Notes under the pieces: model-generated
Told to the model about the DNA's origin: nothing
The model's input: the letters and a program-made list of their open reading frames with translations, nothing else
The model's database searches: none
In this document: positions 1-34,515 of the stretch, piece after piece
Layout: each line of letters starts with the position of its first letter
Position numbering within the stretch: position 1 is the stretch's first letter
NCBI RefSeq assembly: GCF_035083965.1
Contig: NC_089723.1
Location: forward strand, 1 to 64,000
Length of the DNA stretch: 64,000 bases
Source: Branchiostoma lanceolatum
Taxonomy: Eukaryota > Chordata > Leptocardii > Amphioxiformes > Branchiostomatidae
Direction of reading: 5' to 3'
Translations under genes and position numbers: made by a program

Positions 1-24
1 CTATACTAGTGATGTTCTAACCAC
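1..24. other. Non-telomeric bases distal to the telomere
   Basis: These bases come before the first CCCTAA-like units and are not telomeric. If the window starts at a chromosome tip, they are most simply residual adapter, read error or assembly noise. They could also be distal sequence if the contig extends to the left. The next 30 bases hold irregular units (ACCTAA, CCCTCC), which fits noisy read ends. Confidence 0.4.
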
Positions 25-2452
25 CTAACCCTAACCCTAAACCTAACCCTCCCTAACCCTAACCCTAACCCTAACCCTAACCCTAACCCTAACCCTAACC
101 CTAACCCTAACCCTAACCCTAACCCTAACCCTAACCCTAACCCTAACCCTAACCCTAACCCTAACCCTAACCCTAACCCTAACCCTAACCCTAACCCTAA
201 CCCTAACCCTAACCCTAACCCTAACCCTAACCCTAACCCTAACCCTAACCCTAACCCTAACCCTAACCCTAACCCTAACCCTAACCCTAACCCTAACCCT
301 AACCCTAACCCTAACCCTAACCCTAACCCTAACCCTAACCCTAACCCTAACCCTAACCCTAACCCTAACCCTAACCCTAACCCTAACCCTAACCCTAACC
401 CTAACCCTAACCCTAACCCTAACCCTAACCCTAACCCTAACCCTAACCCTAACCCTAACCCTAACCCTAACCCTAACCCTAACCCTAACCCTAACCCTAA
501 CCCTAACCCTAACCCTAACCCTAACCCTAACCCTAACCCTAACCCTAACCCTAACCCTAACCCTAACCCTAACCCTAACCCTAACCCTAACCCTAACCCT
601 AACCCTAACCCTAACCCTAACCCTAACCCTAACCCTAACCCTAACCCTAACCCTAACCCTAACCCTAACCCTAACCCTAACCCTAACCCTAACCCTAACC
701 CTAACCCTAACCCTAACCCTAACCCTAACCCTAACCCTAACCCTAACCCTAACCCTAACCCTAACCCTAACCCTAACCCTAACCCTAACCCTAACCCTAA
801 CCCTAACCCTAACCCTAACCCTAACCCTAACCCTAACCCTAACCCTAACCCTAACCCTAACCCTAACCCTAACCCTAACCCTAACCCTAACCCTAACCCT
901 AACCCTAACCCTAACCCTAACCCTAACCCTAACCCTAACCCTAACCCTAACCCTAACCCTAACCCTAACCCTAACCCTAACCCTAACCCTAACCCTAACC
1001 CTAACCCTAACCCTAACCCTAACCCTAACCCTAACCCTAACCCTAACCCTAACCCTAACCCTAACCCTAACCCTAACCCTAACCCTAACCCTAACCCTAA
1101 CCCTAACCCTAACCCTAACCCTAACCCTAACCCTAACCCTAACCCTAACCCTAACCCTAACCCTAACCCTAACCCTAACCCTAACCCTAACCCTAACCCT
1201 AACCCTAACCCTAACCCTAACCCTAACCCTAACCCTAACCCTAACCCTAACCCTAACCCTAACCCTAACCCTAACCCTAACCCTAACCCTAACCCTAACC
1301 CTAACCCTAACCCTAACCCTAACCCTAACCCTAACCCTAACCCTAACCCTAACCCTAACCCTAACCCTAACCCTAACCCTAACCCTAACCCTAACCCTAA
1401 CCCTAACCCTAACCCTAACCCTAACCCTAACCCTAACCCTAACCCTAACCCTAACCCTAACCCTAACCCTAACCCTAACCCTAACCCTAACCCTAACCCT
1501 AACCCTAACCCTAACCCTAACCCTAACCCTAACCCTAACCCTAACCCTAACCCTAACCCTAACCCTAACCCTAACCCTAACCCTAACCCTAACCCTAACC
1601 CTAACCCTAACCCTAACCCTAACCCTAACCCTAACCCTAACCCTAACCCTAACCCTAACCCTAACCCTAACCCTAACCCTAACCCTAACCCTAACCCTAA
1701 CCCTAACCCTAACCCTAACCCTAACCCTAACCCTAACCCTAACCCTAACCCTAACCCTAACCCTAACCCTAACCCTAACCCTAACCCTAACCCTAACCCT
1801 AACCCTAACCCTAACCCTAACCCTAACCCTAACCCTAACCCTAACCCTAACCCTAACCCTAACCCTAACCCTAACCCTAACCCTAACCCTAACCCTAACC
1901 CTAACCCTAACCCTAACCCTAACCCTAACCCTAACCCTAACCCTAACCCTAACCCTAACCCTAACCCTAACCCTAACCCTAACCCTAACCCTAACCCTAA
2001 CCCTAACCCTAACCCTAACCCTAACCCTAACCCTAACCCTAACCCTAACCCTAACCCTAACCCTAACCCTAACCCTAACCCTAACCCTAACCCTAACCCT
2101 AACCCTAACCCTAACCCTAACCCTAACCCTAACCCTAACCCTAACCCTAACCCTAACCCTAACCCTAACCCTAACCCTAACCCTAACCCTAACCCTAACC
2201 CTAACCCTAACCCTAACCCTAACCCTAACCCTAACCCTAACCCTAACCCTAACCCTAACCCTAACCCTAACCCTAACCCTAACCCTAACCCTAACCCTAA
2301 CCCTAACCCTAACCCTAACCCTAACCCTAACCCTAACCCTAACCCTAACCCTAACCCTAACCCTAACCCTAACCCTAACCCTAACCCTAACCCTTACCCT
2401 TACCCTAACCCTAACCCTAACCCTAACCCTTACCCTTACCCTAACCCTAAAA
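25..2452. repeat. Telomere, CCCTAA/TTAGGG array
   Basis: About 400 tandem CCCTAA units on the plus strand (TTAGGG on the minus), essentially perfect from about 55 to 2389. This is the C-rich-strand orientation expected at a left chromosome end. The inner edge (2390-2440) carries CCCTTA variants (TAAGGG on the minus strand) in two short groups. Degenerate variants at the inner edge are common in vertebrate-type telomeres because telomerase does not renew that part. The array is open in one minus-strand frame as an Arg-Val repeat, which is not a gene. Confidence 0.98.
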
Positions 2453-2844
2453 AAGTTTAAGATTTTCCATGAAAGGCCACTTCCTGGAAGTCTGTTGGTA
2501 GCAATAAAACATGATGGTTGTTTGAATGAAAGCCTGGTCCAAACCTGATGAAGTGAAGATGTGTCTGTACCAGAGACATACAACGACATACAACAGCGAA
2601 AGGTAAGTCAGGTTTCCTTTCCTTTTAAATAAGTATACATGTACCAAGATGGCAAGAGTAAGATCTTGATTATTGATACTTGAAGGCATCAAGCATAATG
2701 ATTGTTTCACACTAACAACCTATTATTCATTTGTTTGTGATTAAAGTAAGATATTTGAAAAATGACTTTACACCTATAAAAATGGACTCCCCCCTCCCAT
2801 GATCCTCTTGGTCTACTCCCAAGGAAAATAACTGGTCACATTAC
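2453..2844. other. Telomere-adjacent single-copy sequence
   Basis: About 390 bp separate the telomere from the last recognisable exon of the minus-strand gene. I see no exon continuing that gene and no repeat array. A plus-strand splice-donor-like GCGAAAG/GTAAGT lies at about 2600 without a convincing exon attached. Confidence 0.5.
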
Positions 2845-5800
2845 CCGCACATAGTCAGATGCATGTTTGTAGACATCCTGGGAAGTGATGAACGTCCGTA
2901 GCAGATCCACTGCACGTTGGTCTGTCAGGATTAACTTTGTAGGCAGGTAGTTCTGGTCACGCCGGCACCTGGAGCCCTCATGACAGTTTTGGTGCTGGTT
3001 CTGTTGACATACAAATGACATATACTGAGCCGTTGTTCCTACCTTACCAGGTTACACCCTCTTGCTGAAGCCATGGTCCTCATTGAACCCCCCTCCCCCC
3101 CATGGACAAACATCATCATCATAACCTTCTTTACCTGTAGATTTGTATTATCCTCATACACATTGTTTTGTAACACAAATCTAGGAACCTAGGCTTTGTT
3201 ATGTATACGCTGCTGTAAACTGACGAAGCAATTTGTTATACTCAGCAAGTCCCCATGAACATACAATAGACCATGTTCTGTCTGCAATTGTTCTGCAAAT
3301 TACAAGTCATAGATGGGTTTCATGAGTCCTAATTCATATCATGTTGTTGATTCCCCACAGAAACACATGTTGGACCCACCCGGTAGTGGTCTACTATGTT
3401 CAGTAGTGACTCTCGTAGCACCTGCTCACTGCCGCCGCACCTGGCCATGCACCAATAAAAGTGGGTCTTCACTGGTGCACCTATAGGTAAGATAATATTA
3501 TTTTACAGTGTACTGTACCTTGGATTACATGAATTACAAATTTATGTGCATTTGCCAAAGACTCAATTGTCACTCCAATATCTATGTTCTATTCATGATC
3601 ACACAGGGGTAACAGGTGCATGTTTGAATAGTGTTTGATCACATATTGAGCCATTCTACTAAATTGTTGCAGCTACAGATAAGTTTTCCAACACACTGGT
3701 AATTAGAAATACGTACCTTTATCAGCCAGTTCGGCATGCCAGGTGACACCCTCAGTCCTCTTGGCACCATGGGAGACTTTCTTGAATTTTCGTGCAATGC
3801 CCTTGGTAGCTGGGGTTGATGGAGAAGGAATTTATGTACTGTATCTATCATTTATGTCAAGAAGCTAATTGATGTAATACAGTGGTCATGTTATTGATGA
3901 AAGTACAAATGTTGCCATTTTCCATAGCTCTAACAACAGGACAATAACACAACTTTGTTAATAGTACTCCTATAATGAAACATTTCCCTGCCAAACACTG
4001 TTTCAAGTAGAAAAATTTACTAGTATTTTCAAGTGAAACAATAAAGCTCAAAACCAATGAGTCAAAATTGGTTTGACAAAGGAGGTTCAAATCAAATTTA
4101 GATTTTAACCTCCTTGGTTTGACAGTCCTTGCCATGAAATTGTATGTTTGCCATGCTCTTTGTCTTACCATGCCAGGTGTCGTTGGAGTTCGTTGTTTTG
4201 GAGCCATCAGGATATGGTTGTCGGTCCCGGATGAGTTTGTTGATCACATTACTCCTGTCATGGGCATGGTCCACAATCTGGACACCTGTCACAACACAAT
4301 ACTATTATGAGACAATAGCATTTAAAATCATGACTGGGATCAAGGAAAGGAAAATTCTGTTATTGCATACTAGTACATTCTAAACGAGGTGTCTCTTCTG
4401 CAATCTGGGCTTTATTATGCATTGATTGTTACCATGTAAGGTGTACTGTGATTATTGTTTTTTTTTCATCAGAGCAAATACTGTCTACAAACCTAGTTCA
4501 TCAAAGCGATCATACAGCTTCTTGGTCCCCCTCATCTCGTGCCTCTGGCTGGACACTTCTTCAGCTTTCGTCACCGGAGCGTATCCCAGCACACGATGTT
4601 TGCTGAGAAGATGTGGAAGAAATTCAGAGATGAAGAACAATGCAACTATCTTCAGAACTTGAGCAGCAAAATAGTTACTGTCACTGTCAACCACTACTAT
4701 CTACTTCAATGTGATATGTCTTGTCAAAATATACTTTTACAGTTGACCTACGTCTGACCCAACGCCATTATGTCGGAGCGATGTGAATTCCTCCGCTGGG
4801 CATGTCTGGCATCTGTCACAATGCTCAGCTTGGATTCCTCTTCTTCTTGCTCTCCATCTCCAATTTCCTACAAGAGTCAGAGTTATGTTGTAAATTACAG
4901 GCATACTTTTTATGTATCTATCTATACATATGCAATGAGTGTTCTGCTATCAGCACCCCTACAATAGGGATCTATTCAAACTACAAACCAATGCAAGAAG
5001 TTCCAAAGCATGTTAGCAGCGATTATTACATTGTTAGCATATGTTGGACATATATAGGTACAATTTTATAAATATATGTATTGTATATTTATTCCATGAA
5101 TTCTTGGGTCGACTCCAGCCTGGGCATGTTGTAAGGGATTGCATTCGTCATTTCGGATGGTGATGCATAGACGGTGGCCCCATGTATGAGGGAGCTTGAG
5201 GCATTAGCCTCTACACGTAGAAGAACCCAACACACTTATCGAGCAGATTAGGGGCAGCCCAGTGTGCTTGGCCAAAAACATGAGCTGTAGCAAAACTGCA
5301 TCGCACTACCACTAGGTACTTGGAAAAGCATCATGCTTCACCTAAATTGAGGATGTCATTGCTTTACTTTTACTTTACTATATTTATACACCGCACCTAT
5401 TGTCCAGCTATTGGAAAATAAAAACTTGTTGTCTTTTACAAAATGCAAGCAGAATGACCTACCTCATCCATAGCTTTTTCCATGGACGCCGTCACCATGG
5501 CATCCACGACTTCACTGTACAGTATCATAGCTGTAAAGGGGAGAGTAGAGGTCATCAAAAATTTCAGTTTCATATTCTCCAATGGATGCTTTTGATTTGA
5601 TCAGCAATTATCTATGATAATCAATACCATGGAATACAACGCTTTACAGGTACATGTAGATGAAAAGCTAACATAGGATTATTCAAAGAGTTACAAGATC
5701 AATTTTTTCTATAGTTTTGTGCAATTCAACCTCAATAGTAGAGCTCTTTTTTATGTACTAGTTAGTAGTGCTAAATGTAAATCTATGAGCATGTTGGACT

Positions 5801-6995
5801 AATTCTGCACATCTATTAGAAGAAGTGCTAATGTTTCATTACTGTACAACGTCGTAGATATCTATCAGATATGAAAATAACTACACAAATACTGTGTGGT
5901 GACAAACAAGAGGCAAATAATATCCTTACACTTCTTCAGCTTGTCATCAGATAGCTTGCCGATTCCTGCGGCTTTACATATCCTTTGATACTGGTTTGGC
6001 AAGATGCCGCTGGATAAGTATCCATGTGCTATCCTGTGACAGGAAAAATATACATCCTTTAGCTATCAAAATGTAAACAGGTAGCAGGTGCCTTATAGAA
6101 TATATAAGTCGCTTTTGAAGGACAACACTTTTAAACTTTTCGTTACTTTCTTTTGTTTCCATTGTATTTTTTATCAGTATTGCATTGAAAATGTGAGGGG
6201 CTTCTCTTCAGATGTACCCTGTTTGAAAGCATCCCTATTGAGACAGCTAATGATGTAGCTATTTGCAAAGGGCGACCCACGAGATAATAACAAACTCATT
6301 TTTTTTTTAGCCCATACTTCCGACCGTGCAACACCCCTTTCCCGGGTCAATTTCATAAATTGATGAGGATATCGTACTTACCTCAAGTTCACAAGAAATG
6401 GTTTCCCGACGTGGGGTGAGGACGTCCACCGGTAGATGCACCCTCGTCGACACTGTATCTTGACGACAGCGACGTGGCCAATGTACGTGACCTTCCTCAA
6501 TGTGAGCGCCTCGGGGCACCGTGGCTTTCCGTGTTTTTCTGGGTCAGGGCTGGATACTGGCTCGTCGTGCTGGCTGACGGTGGCCAGCAGGTATCGCAGT
6601 GAATCTTCGGCGACTACGAAGAGCCCTTGCCTTTCCCTCCCAACGGGACAGGGTTGAAAATCGCAAAGGGGGGCGGTGCCGGACGATAAAAAACGTTCCC
6701 TCGTTGACACGTAGCAGTCCATGAGGGTGTCAATCATGTCCGTGTTAGTCGTTGCGTCGACGCCTCCCATCAGCGTCTTTACTTGCTTGATTTTCTCTTC
6801 CATCCTATCTCTCTGCGCCTCGCCCTCTTCCTTCGTGTCTGCAGGAAACAGACACTCCAGTGTCTTTCTGACGGACCGTTTCGTTTGGGAAATTCTCCCA
6901 TTCTTCAATGTCTTCTTCCGCGACAGCGGATCGTTGACATCGTTGCCATTGATGGTCGCGAGAGGTGGCCTTGGGGGTAGGCCACCTTCAGCCAT
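2845..6995 (-). CDS. Transposase-like uncharacterised protein, nine exons, 3' end missing
   Basis: Joining nine segments gives 1,479 nt (493 codons) without a stop: 6995-6382, 6033-5930, 5530-5463, 4867-4752, 4602-4493, 4285-4169, 3809-3717, 3480-3380, 3000-2845. Every junction has AG/GT borders and matching phase. The start is the ATG at 6995 (MAEGGLPP). The protein shows TDARH (D281), a BED/ZnF-poor basic N-terminus, HAHDRS (D347), NDTWHATKG (D373), THFYWCMARC, and a Cys/His stretch NCHEGSRC. From memory, this order (DAR, HDR, DTWH, then NC..SRC) matches a family of uncharacterised proteins in invertebrates and fish. The spaced Asp residues suggest an RNase H-fold DDE transposase core; that is inference. 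Family members usually continue with a VESFNN-like segment, absent here before the telomere. The introns are short and contain no minisatellites. A divergent gene starts 620 bp upstream. It could be a domesticated gene or a transposon gene. Confidence 0.72.
5090..5400 (+). mobile_element. SINE-like interspersed repeat in an intron
   Basis: This stretch lies in the large third intron of the minus-strand gene. It reads like the widespread marine-invertebrate SINE/LINE tail: a TTCGGATGG-type core, 'gtggccccatgtatgagggag' style text, then 'acccaacacacttatcga' and 'cagtgtgcttggcc'. The identification rests on recall of the general pattern; I can see neither ends nor a target duplication. Confidence 0.4.
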
Positions 6996-7614
6996 GACTG
7001 CTACAGAAAACGCGTTTGTGAATATCGACCGAGCGATGTGAAGTTGAGAGTGGAGTAGAGGCCAAATTTGGCGCCCTTTCCCTTTTTATAGTAAGTAGTC
7101 GAGGGATCATGGGAAGAATTATTTTTATGTGAAGTCGATACAATGAATGCTGTTGTGTTGTATTTATTAAAGGCAGTTGAATAATACTCATATTTGTGTA
7201 ATGTTGCGACATTATCCCTTTGCAAGAGCTTAGAAAGATTTTTGACCTCGGTGCTTTGCATATTGTTGGAGTGACAAGTATAACACCTTCATCTGCTGGA
7301 AGAAGCATTTAGGCGGGAATGCGGCGCTTTTCGGGTATGATGGGAACATATTTTTTTGTTAAAAAAATCATAACTGAAAATGATTAATCGGTATAGTGTT
7401 TCATATATTGTTGACAATCAAAGGGGCACGCGCGCTTGTGAAGAATAGCGTCACTATTCCTGTAGAACATCTTGAAAAGCGTGTATCAGCTTGACCTCTG
7501 AGATAGGAAAGTATTGTTCATGAGACGATCCTGGTGGGGAGTGTCACACCTCGCTCCAAAGAGGTCAGGCTGACTTCCTGTTCCCGCCAAAATTTCCTGG
7601 TACAGTGTCAGAGA
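6996..7614. promoter_or_regulatory. Shared upstream region between divergent genes
   Basis: The two start codons, minus at 6995 and plus at 7615, are 619 bp apart with nothing coding between them. A bidirectional promoter is the simple inference. No convincing TATA box or factor site can be assigned by eye. Confidence 0.4.
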
Positions 7615-8238
7615 ATGGCGGGCAGAAAGCACATCACGTTTTGTGTAACTCCCGACGGTGAAGAGTACATGCGAGGTTTTATCGATCATTTTGGCTTTGG
7701 AGACGGTGATGTGGTCGAAGTCAGCAGTGTGCCGCACTCCGAGCATCCCCAAGAAGCACCTCCCGGCGCCAACCCACCCCAGAACCCACCCGAACCACAA
7801 GCCGACCCCCAGGACGACCCACTTCCCCCACCCCCACCCGCCGATCAGGCAGGTCTTGCTGCCCTGATCCCCCAGGCAGACGGGGTTGCTGAGTGTCCAC
7901 GATGTCTTTGTAAACCGTGTGTGACAACCCCTGAGCCTTTGTGGTTGGGTCAGCAGCCTGCTTGTGAGGAAAACGCGGCCTTGAGAAAGGTAAAGTACAA
8001 AACTTTCTGGGCAACTATGGCCAACATGATGCCCAGCCCCTGGTACGATGACCGTTACTTGAGGAGAAAAGATCAGAAGCTGGCAGAAGACATCGCCCTG
8101 GAACCCGCCGCAAGACGACTGGTCATCGCTGGCGGTGGGACGGTCCGTGAGATCATGCCAAAGTGTGTTTTGAAGCTGGTACGCGGCAGATTCCCTAACC
8201 CACGGGGAAAAGCTTATCTCGGCCACAAGTGGGTGTGA
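7615..8238 (+). CDS. Uncharacterised Cys-cluster protein, 207 aa
   Basis: Single-exon open frame ending in TGA at 8238. I prefer the ATG at 7615 (MAGRKHITF, in a GAGAATGG context); the frame also has an in-frame ATG at 7534. Features: acidic residues and a hydrophobic stretch (residues 10-35), a long Pro-rich linker (about 45-80), a metal-binding-like CPRCLCKPC cluster (about 100), then KYKTFW, WYDDRYLRRK, and a C-terminal MPKCVLKLVRGRFPNP...YLGHKW. From memory, this C-terminal layout occurs in uncharacterised cnidarian and amphioxus proteins. It also loosely resembles the P2X7-type intracellular ballast-like domain seen in stand-alone proteins. I do not assign a function. Its divergent neighbour is transposase-like, so the pair may belong to one mobile or domesticated unit. 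Confidence 0.6.
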   Translation: MAGRKHITFCVTPDGEEYMRGFIDHFGFGDGDVVEVSSVPHSEHPQEAPPGANPPQNPPEPQADPQDDPLPPPPPADQAGLAALIPQADGVAECPRCLCKPCVTTPEPLWLGQQPACEENAALRKVKYKTFWATMANMMPSPWYDDRYLRRKDQKLAEDIALEPAARRLVIAGGGTVREIMPKCVLKLVRGRFPNPRGKAYLGHKWV

Positions 8239-11200
8239 AAGTTTTCCTGGAGAAATTGTATCCACCGGCCCTTTTCAGGGCCACCACTTCTGACACAAAG
8301 AGCTATATCTATCAACATCATGACTCATTTTATTCGTTTTTATCTTGTACAGTTACATTTGTATTTTTGAAAGCTTTTGTTGTAGTCAACAGCAGCACAT
8401 TTTTCCCATAATGTGCTGTAGTGGACAATATTCTCTGACCTAAACACGCAATATTTTGTTGCATAAACTCGCTGACAGGTACGTATAACTGTAGTTACGT
8501 TACTGGAAATCCAAGGCCGTGTTAGAAACACTAACAGAGGAGCAACGCTGTTGTGTAGGGTGGTAGGTACTGTGCTGAAAGGAGCGTTGAGGTAAGTGAT
8601 TTTGCACAATGATTGAGCTATATTCATCTTTCTTCACGGGGTGGAATGTAAACAGACAGACGTGTTAGATTGGTCAAAGGTCACGACCTCCGAACCGTAA
8701 ACAGGAAGTCATTTGCATATTTCGGTTGACGGGAATTTTGAAAGTTTGAAAAGCGAGTTTCATTGTATCACATTTGAGGCTGTCTCGGGGCAAAAAGTAT
8801 CCATTTTCTAACTCAGCCAAGCCTATAGATTACGATTGTAAAGAAGAACAATTCTTGATGGGAAGATCGACGAAGGAAAATCTCGATAACCCGCCCGGTC
8901 GCGCTGACTATCCACAAAAAATTATATTAGTACTAGTATTCAGTTACCACAGTCAAGCACCCTGTGTTTGAATCTCGTCATACTTTTGCCTCTGATTTTA
9001 GATCAGAGCAAGCTGCTTTTATTAGTAGAACTACTTCATTGTCAAAATAACCCATTCAACTCCGTTACAAATCATTGAATATACTCGCAAACATCGCACC
9101 GACGGTATAACGTTATATAGGGTGGTGGCTTTCGCGAGGCGTGCGCTGCGGTGAGTAACGGTTTCTTGTTGACTTGTATGTATAAACGGCTCAAAGTCCT
9201 TCAGACTTTTGTCGTGTTTTTCCCCGTAATATGTCGGCACTAAGTCGGGAATTACTACTTTCTGTGGGTTTATTCAATATACCACACCACATCGTCACAC
9301 ATGCATTTGAAATGTTTGAAAACCCCCAGTACTTGTGGCTAGACGGGTGTATGGTTTACCGAAGCGTTCTGGCTATTTACCCGGCGGTCGCGGCACATTT
9401 CACCGCGCGGGACTGTACTGCGGGCCGGGGCAAGCTGCCTTATAGCGTCAGGCTGCAGCTACGCCCTTGAATTTTATTTCGGTGACATTTGCCGTTTGAA
9501 GTTTGACACATACTGATCATACAAAAACCAGTGAAGTTGTTCTATCAGTGGGTAGCGTAACTTTTGAAGTACATAGTACAACCGGAGCTCTCCGCGATGT
9601 GAACACCACGAAGGTTTATGTTAGACTGAGGGCTGGTTGTTTATGTTTCGCCTTTTATCGGGTTGGGTCAGGTCATTATATAGTACAGGCATGCTCTTTA
9701 AAATGATTATACATAACGTGTTATGACGAAAGCCTTATTCATTGTGACAATGATACTTAAGTATGTTAATTGGGAAATGAAAGAAACACAATGGTCTTAT
9801 GGATATGGCAACTGATATGAAATGTGTGCATCATAACGTGGAGGAATTAGTTAGTAGTTTGAATTTTTTTCAAAAATGTCTGATTGTCCCTGGTATGTTA
9901 TGTTTAGGCCATAGCAGGTACATTTGATAGATGGCATTCTCTGCAGACTCAAAACATAAAGCAAGGAGCAAAATCAAAAGAGTATTATTTCAGAATAGAC
10001 ACCATTAACGTATCAATGTAGTCACGAAGTGCATAAAGGGACACTGGTATGGTACACTGGTATCATGTTGGAAACTACACTCCTTGCTACCACATTGGTG
10101 CCACCGTTACAACTATCGAACTTATTCCACTTCCATAAATATAGCCATGGCTGCCTCACTAGCGTTACTTCTAAAAGTACATTCAAGGCTGCAGCACGAC
10201 ATGTATTCCCATATTGATACTTTCTTGTCATGTTTACCATTTTCGTGCGGAAATTTGTTTTCTTTTAAAATAAGGTGTAATTGGATTAGCGCGCTATACC
10301 ATCTATAAAAGCTTCTTGCTGTGGCCTTAACGAAAATGTTGCTGTCCAAAAGTGTTTCGGTATATTGTGGTGATAGAAAATTTACAGATAATAAATAGAT
10401 TACTGTACTTCATGGAGATGTTAATATTCTTGTGCGTAATTCATTCACTACACATTAAATATGGAAAAGGTGGACTGTTTTGTAGAAAACTATTTGTTTC
10501 AGTACTAGAAGCAGTTTCGTTATAAATGTCTACCTACCCCTGATAAAGATCTTATGAATATGATAAGAAAATCCCGCATCAATTATACTTTTTCATAGAA
10601 ACAACTACTTCATCTCTATTCTTTTTCCTGGAGTTTATGTATAGTTCTAACGCAGTTTAACTTGAACTGAATTAGTATTCATTCGAAATGATAGACTAGT
10701 ACTTATGGACACAAACATAAAACTGCTATTGGAATGATCATTATTTTATTGTTTTCAATAGTTGAAGAGGCCCTGTTATCCACAAGGTGGTGAATTACAA
10801 AATAACATGTACACGTACGTCCCCCGTCGCCCGTTTATTTCTGTTACTCCATAGGTATTGCCAATAAATATGGCACTTTAGGCTTAGAAACACCAGATGT
10901 GTTGTAAACATGAGTTACTTTAAATTGGGGGAGAGGTAAAAAATATCCGCCTTTTTCCCTATTTCCTCTCCACAGTAGCCATATCCAGCACTCCTATCGA
11001 TATGCAGTTCCCATAGGCCCATCCAGTACAACCATCCCTATTTAGCATTATTAGCCATATCCAGTGGATGTAGATGAGGCAGCTCAGGCTAGTTAATTGC
11101 ATTGTTCCATAATGATCTATGTCCACAATCGCGGCGTCACGGTGGAAGGCATCAGGAGGAGTGACCTTTAGATGGGGTAATGTCACTCTATTGACAGAGT

Positions 11201-11486
11201 TATAAGTCAGTTCGTTTCCACTATTCATGGATAGAATTATATAAGATAATGGACAGTGCAGTTGAGTGATTTTATCAATGAAAGTAAGAACATGAGAAGT
11301 GACGAGGAAAACCTCCTCCCTTTACACCATGTCTGAACTGGTCCTCCTATTTACCTACTATCTCCCATCATGTACCCCCCCCCCCTTCTCGGACACAGCG
11401 ACTGGATACTTCAATGTTCAGCCGTAGGAGAATCAACAGGTCCCACCGACTCCGGTCTAGCAGTAACTGACGTGAGCATCCCATGT
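8239..11486. other. Intergenic, no supported gene
   Basis: Only short open frames occur, for example 9231-9470 (plus), which starts MSALSRELL and resembles nothing I know. There is no RNA gene, TIR pair or tandem array of note. A poly-C run lies at about 11374-11384. Confidence 0.5.
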
Positions 11487-33305
<21,819 letters not shown>

Positions 33306-33700
33306 GGTGGAACGACTCGTGAGTGATCCCGTCTGTACAGGGGCACGGTCCCGGGCTCTGCAGGCTCGCCTGCCGCTACTTCTCTCCAACGCTCGCCCTG
33401 GAGTTGAGCTTACAGCCCGCCCCAGTTTACCAAATGCCCAGGCATCAATACGACTCGCTTCTACCCCTCTCGCCAGGAGTGGTACGGTCCAGTCGTCACC
33501 TAACGTCACAGCCTGGTAGGGATCCGCCACGGTGTTGATCTTCTGCCTGCGCCAATTAGAGGGCGGGCGGTTCCACCATGGCACGCTCGGAAGGAAGCCA
33601 CAATGGCACGCGTCAGGAGTACAGTACAGGCGCTGCCGCCTTTCTATCAAATATTGGATTTGGTCGACCTAATATGGCCACATCGTTCGTTATGCGGGTT
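33306..33700 (-). promoter_or_regulatory. Presumed 5' UTR/promoter side of the nAChR gene
   Basis: GC-rich sequence immediately upstream of the receptor ATG. The exon 1 frame stays open upstream without a convincing earlier start. A reverse-strand CCAAT lies at about 33645. This is inferred from position only. Confidence 0.3.
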
Positions 33701-33939
33701 TGCCATTAACGTAATGATGGTTTTATACCAATGGGCAGTTTGCCCATCCAAGCTGAACCAGAATTAGCAGTGTCCAACCCTACACACTGCATGGAGTCTT
33801 ATTCCTCTCATCAACATCAGAGGAACGTTGCGGAAGGTGACCAGAGAAGTAACACTTGAATGGCAGATGGAAGATAGGAATTGAGAGAATGATCCACCTC
33901 AGCGACCAAAACGTCGTAAAAGAAGATTGGCTCGCAAAT

Positions 33940-34515
33940 GACCCACTGCATGGTCCAGAAATGGCACAGTGTGCAGCCAAGAAACGGCCCAGTGTACGGT
34001 CCAAAAAGGATCGAGTGTACGACCCAGAAATGACCTAGTGTACGCGTACTTCCCAAAAATGGCCCAGTGTACACGTATTTCCCAATAATGACCCAATGTA
34101 CTGTCCAAAATGGCCCAGTGTAAACGTACTTCCCAGGAATGACCTAGTGTACGGTCCAAAATGGCCCAGTGTACGCGTACTTCCCAAAAATGGCCCAGTA
34201 TACTGTCCAAAATGGCCCAGTGTACACGAATTTCCCAATAATGACCAAGTGTACTGTCCAAAATGGCCCAGTGTACACGTACTTCCCAGGAATGACCCAG
34301 TGTACTGTCCAAAATGGCCCAGTGTAAACGTACTTCCCAGGAATGACCTAGTGTACGGTCCAAAATGGCCCAGTGTACACGTACTTCCCAGGAATGACCT
34401 AGTGTACGGTCCAAAATGGCCCAGTGTACACGTACTTCCCAGGAATGACCTAGTGTACGGTCCAAAATGGCCCAGTAAGCGGCTCAAAATGGCCCAGTGT
34501 ACGGCAAAAAATGGC
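33940..34515. repeat. 51-bp minisatellite, about 10 copies
   Basis: The unit carries CCAAAATGGCCCAGTGTACA, CGTACTTCCC and GGAATGACCTAGTGTACGGT. It has two halves that are themselves similar (ATGGCCCAGTGTAC and ATGACCTAGTGTAC). At 17 codons it yields long frames on both strands; none looks like a protein. Confidence 0.95.

Noticed and set aside
43..2589. An 848-codon minus-strand frame rich in Arg-Val
   Set aside because: It is simply telomere repeat read in frame.
6721..7041. Plus-strand frames opposite the first exon of the transposase-like gene
   Set aside because: The minus-strand exon has phase-consistent splicing to eight further exons; the plus frames are shadows.
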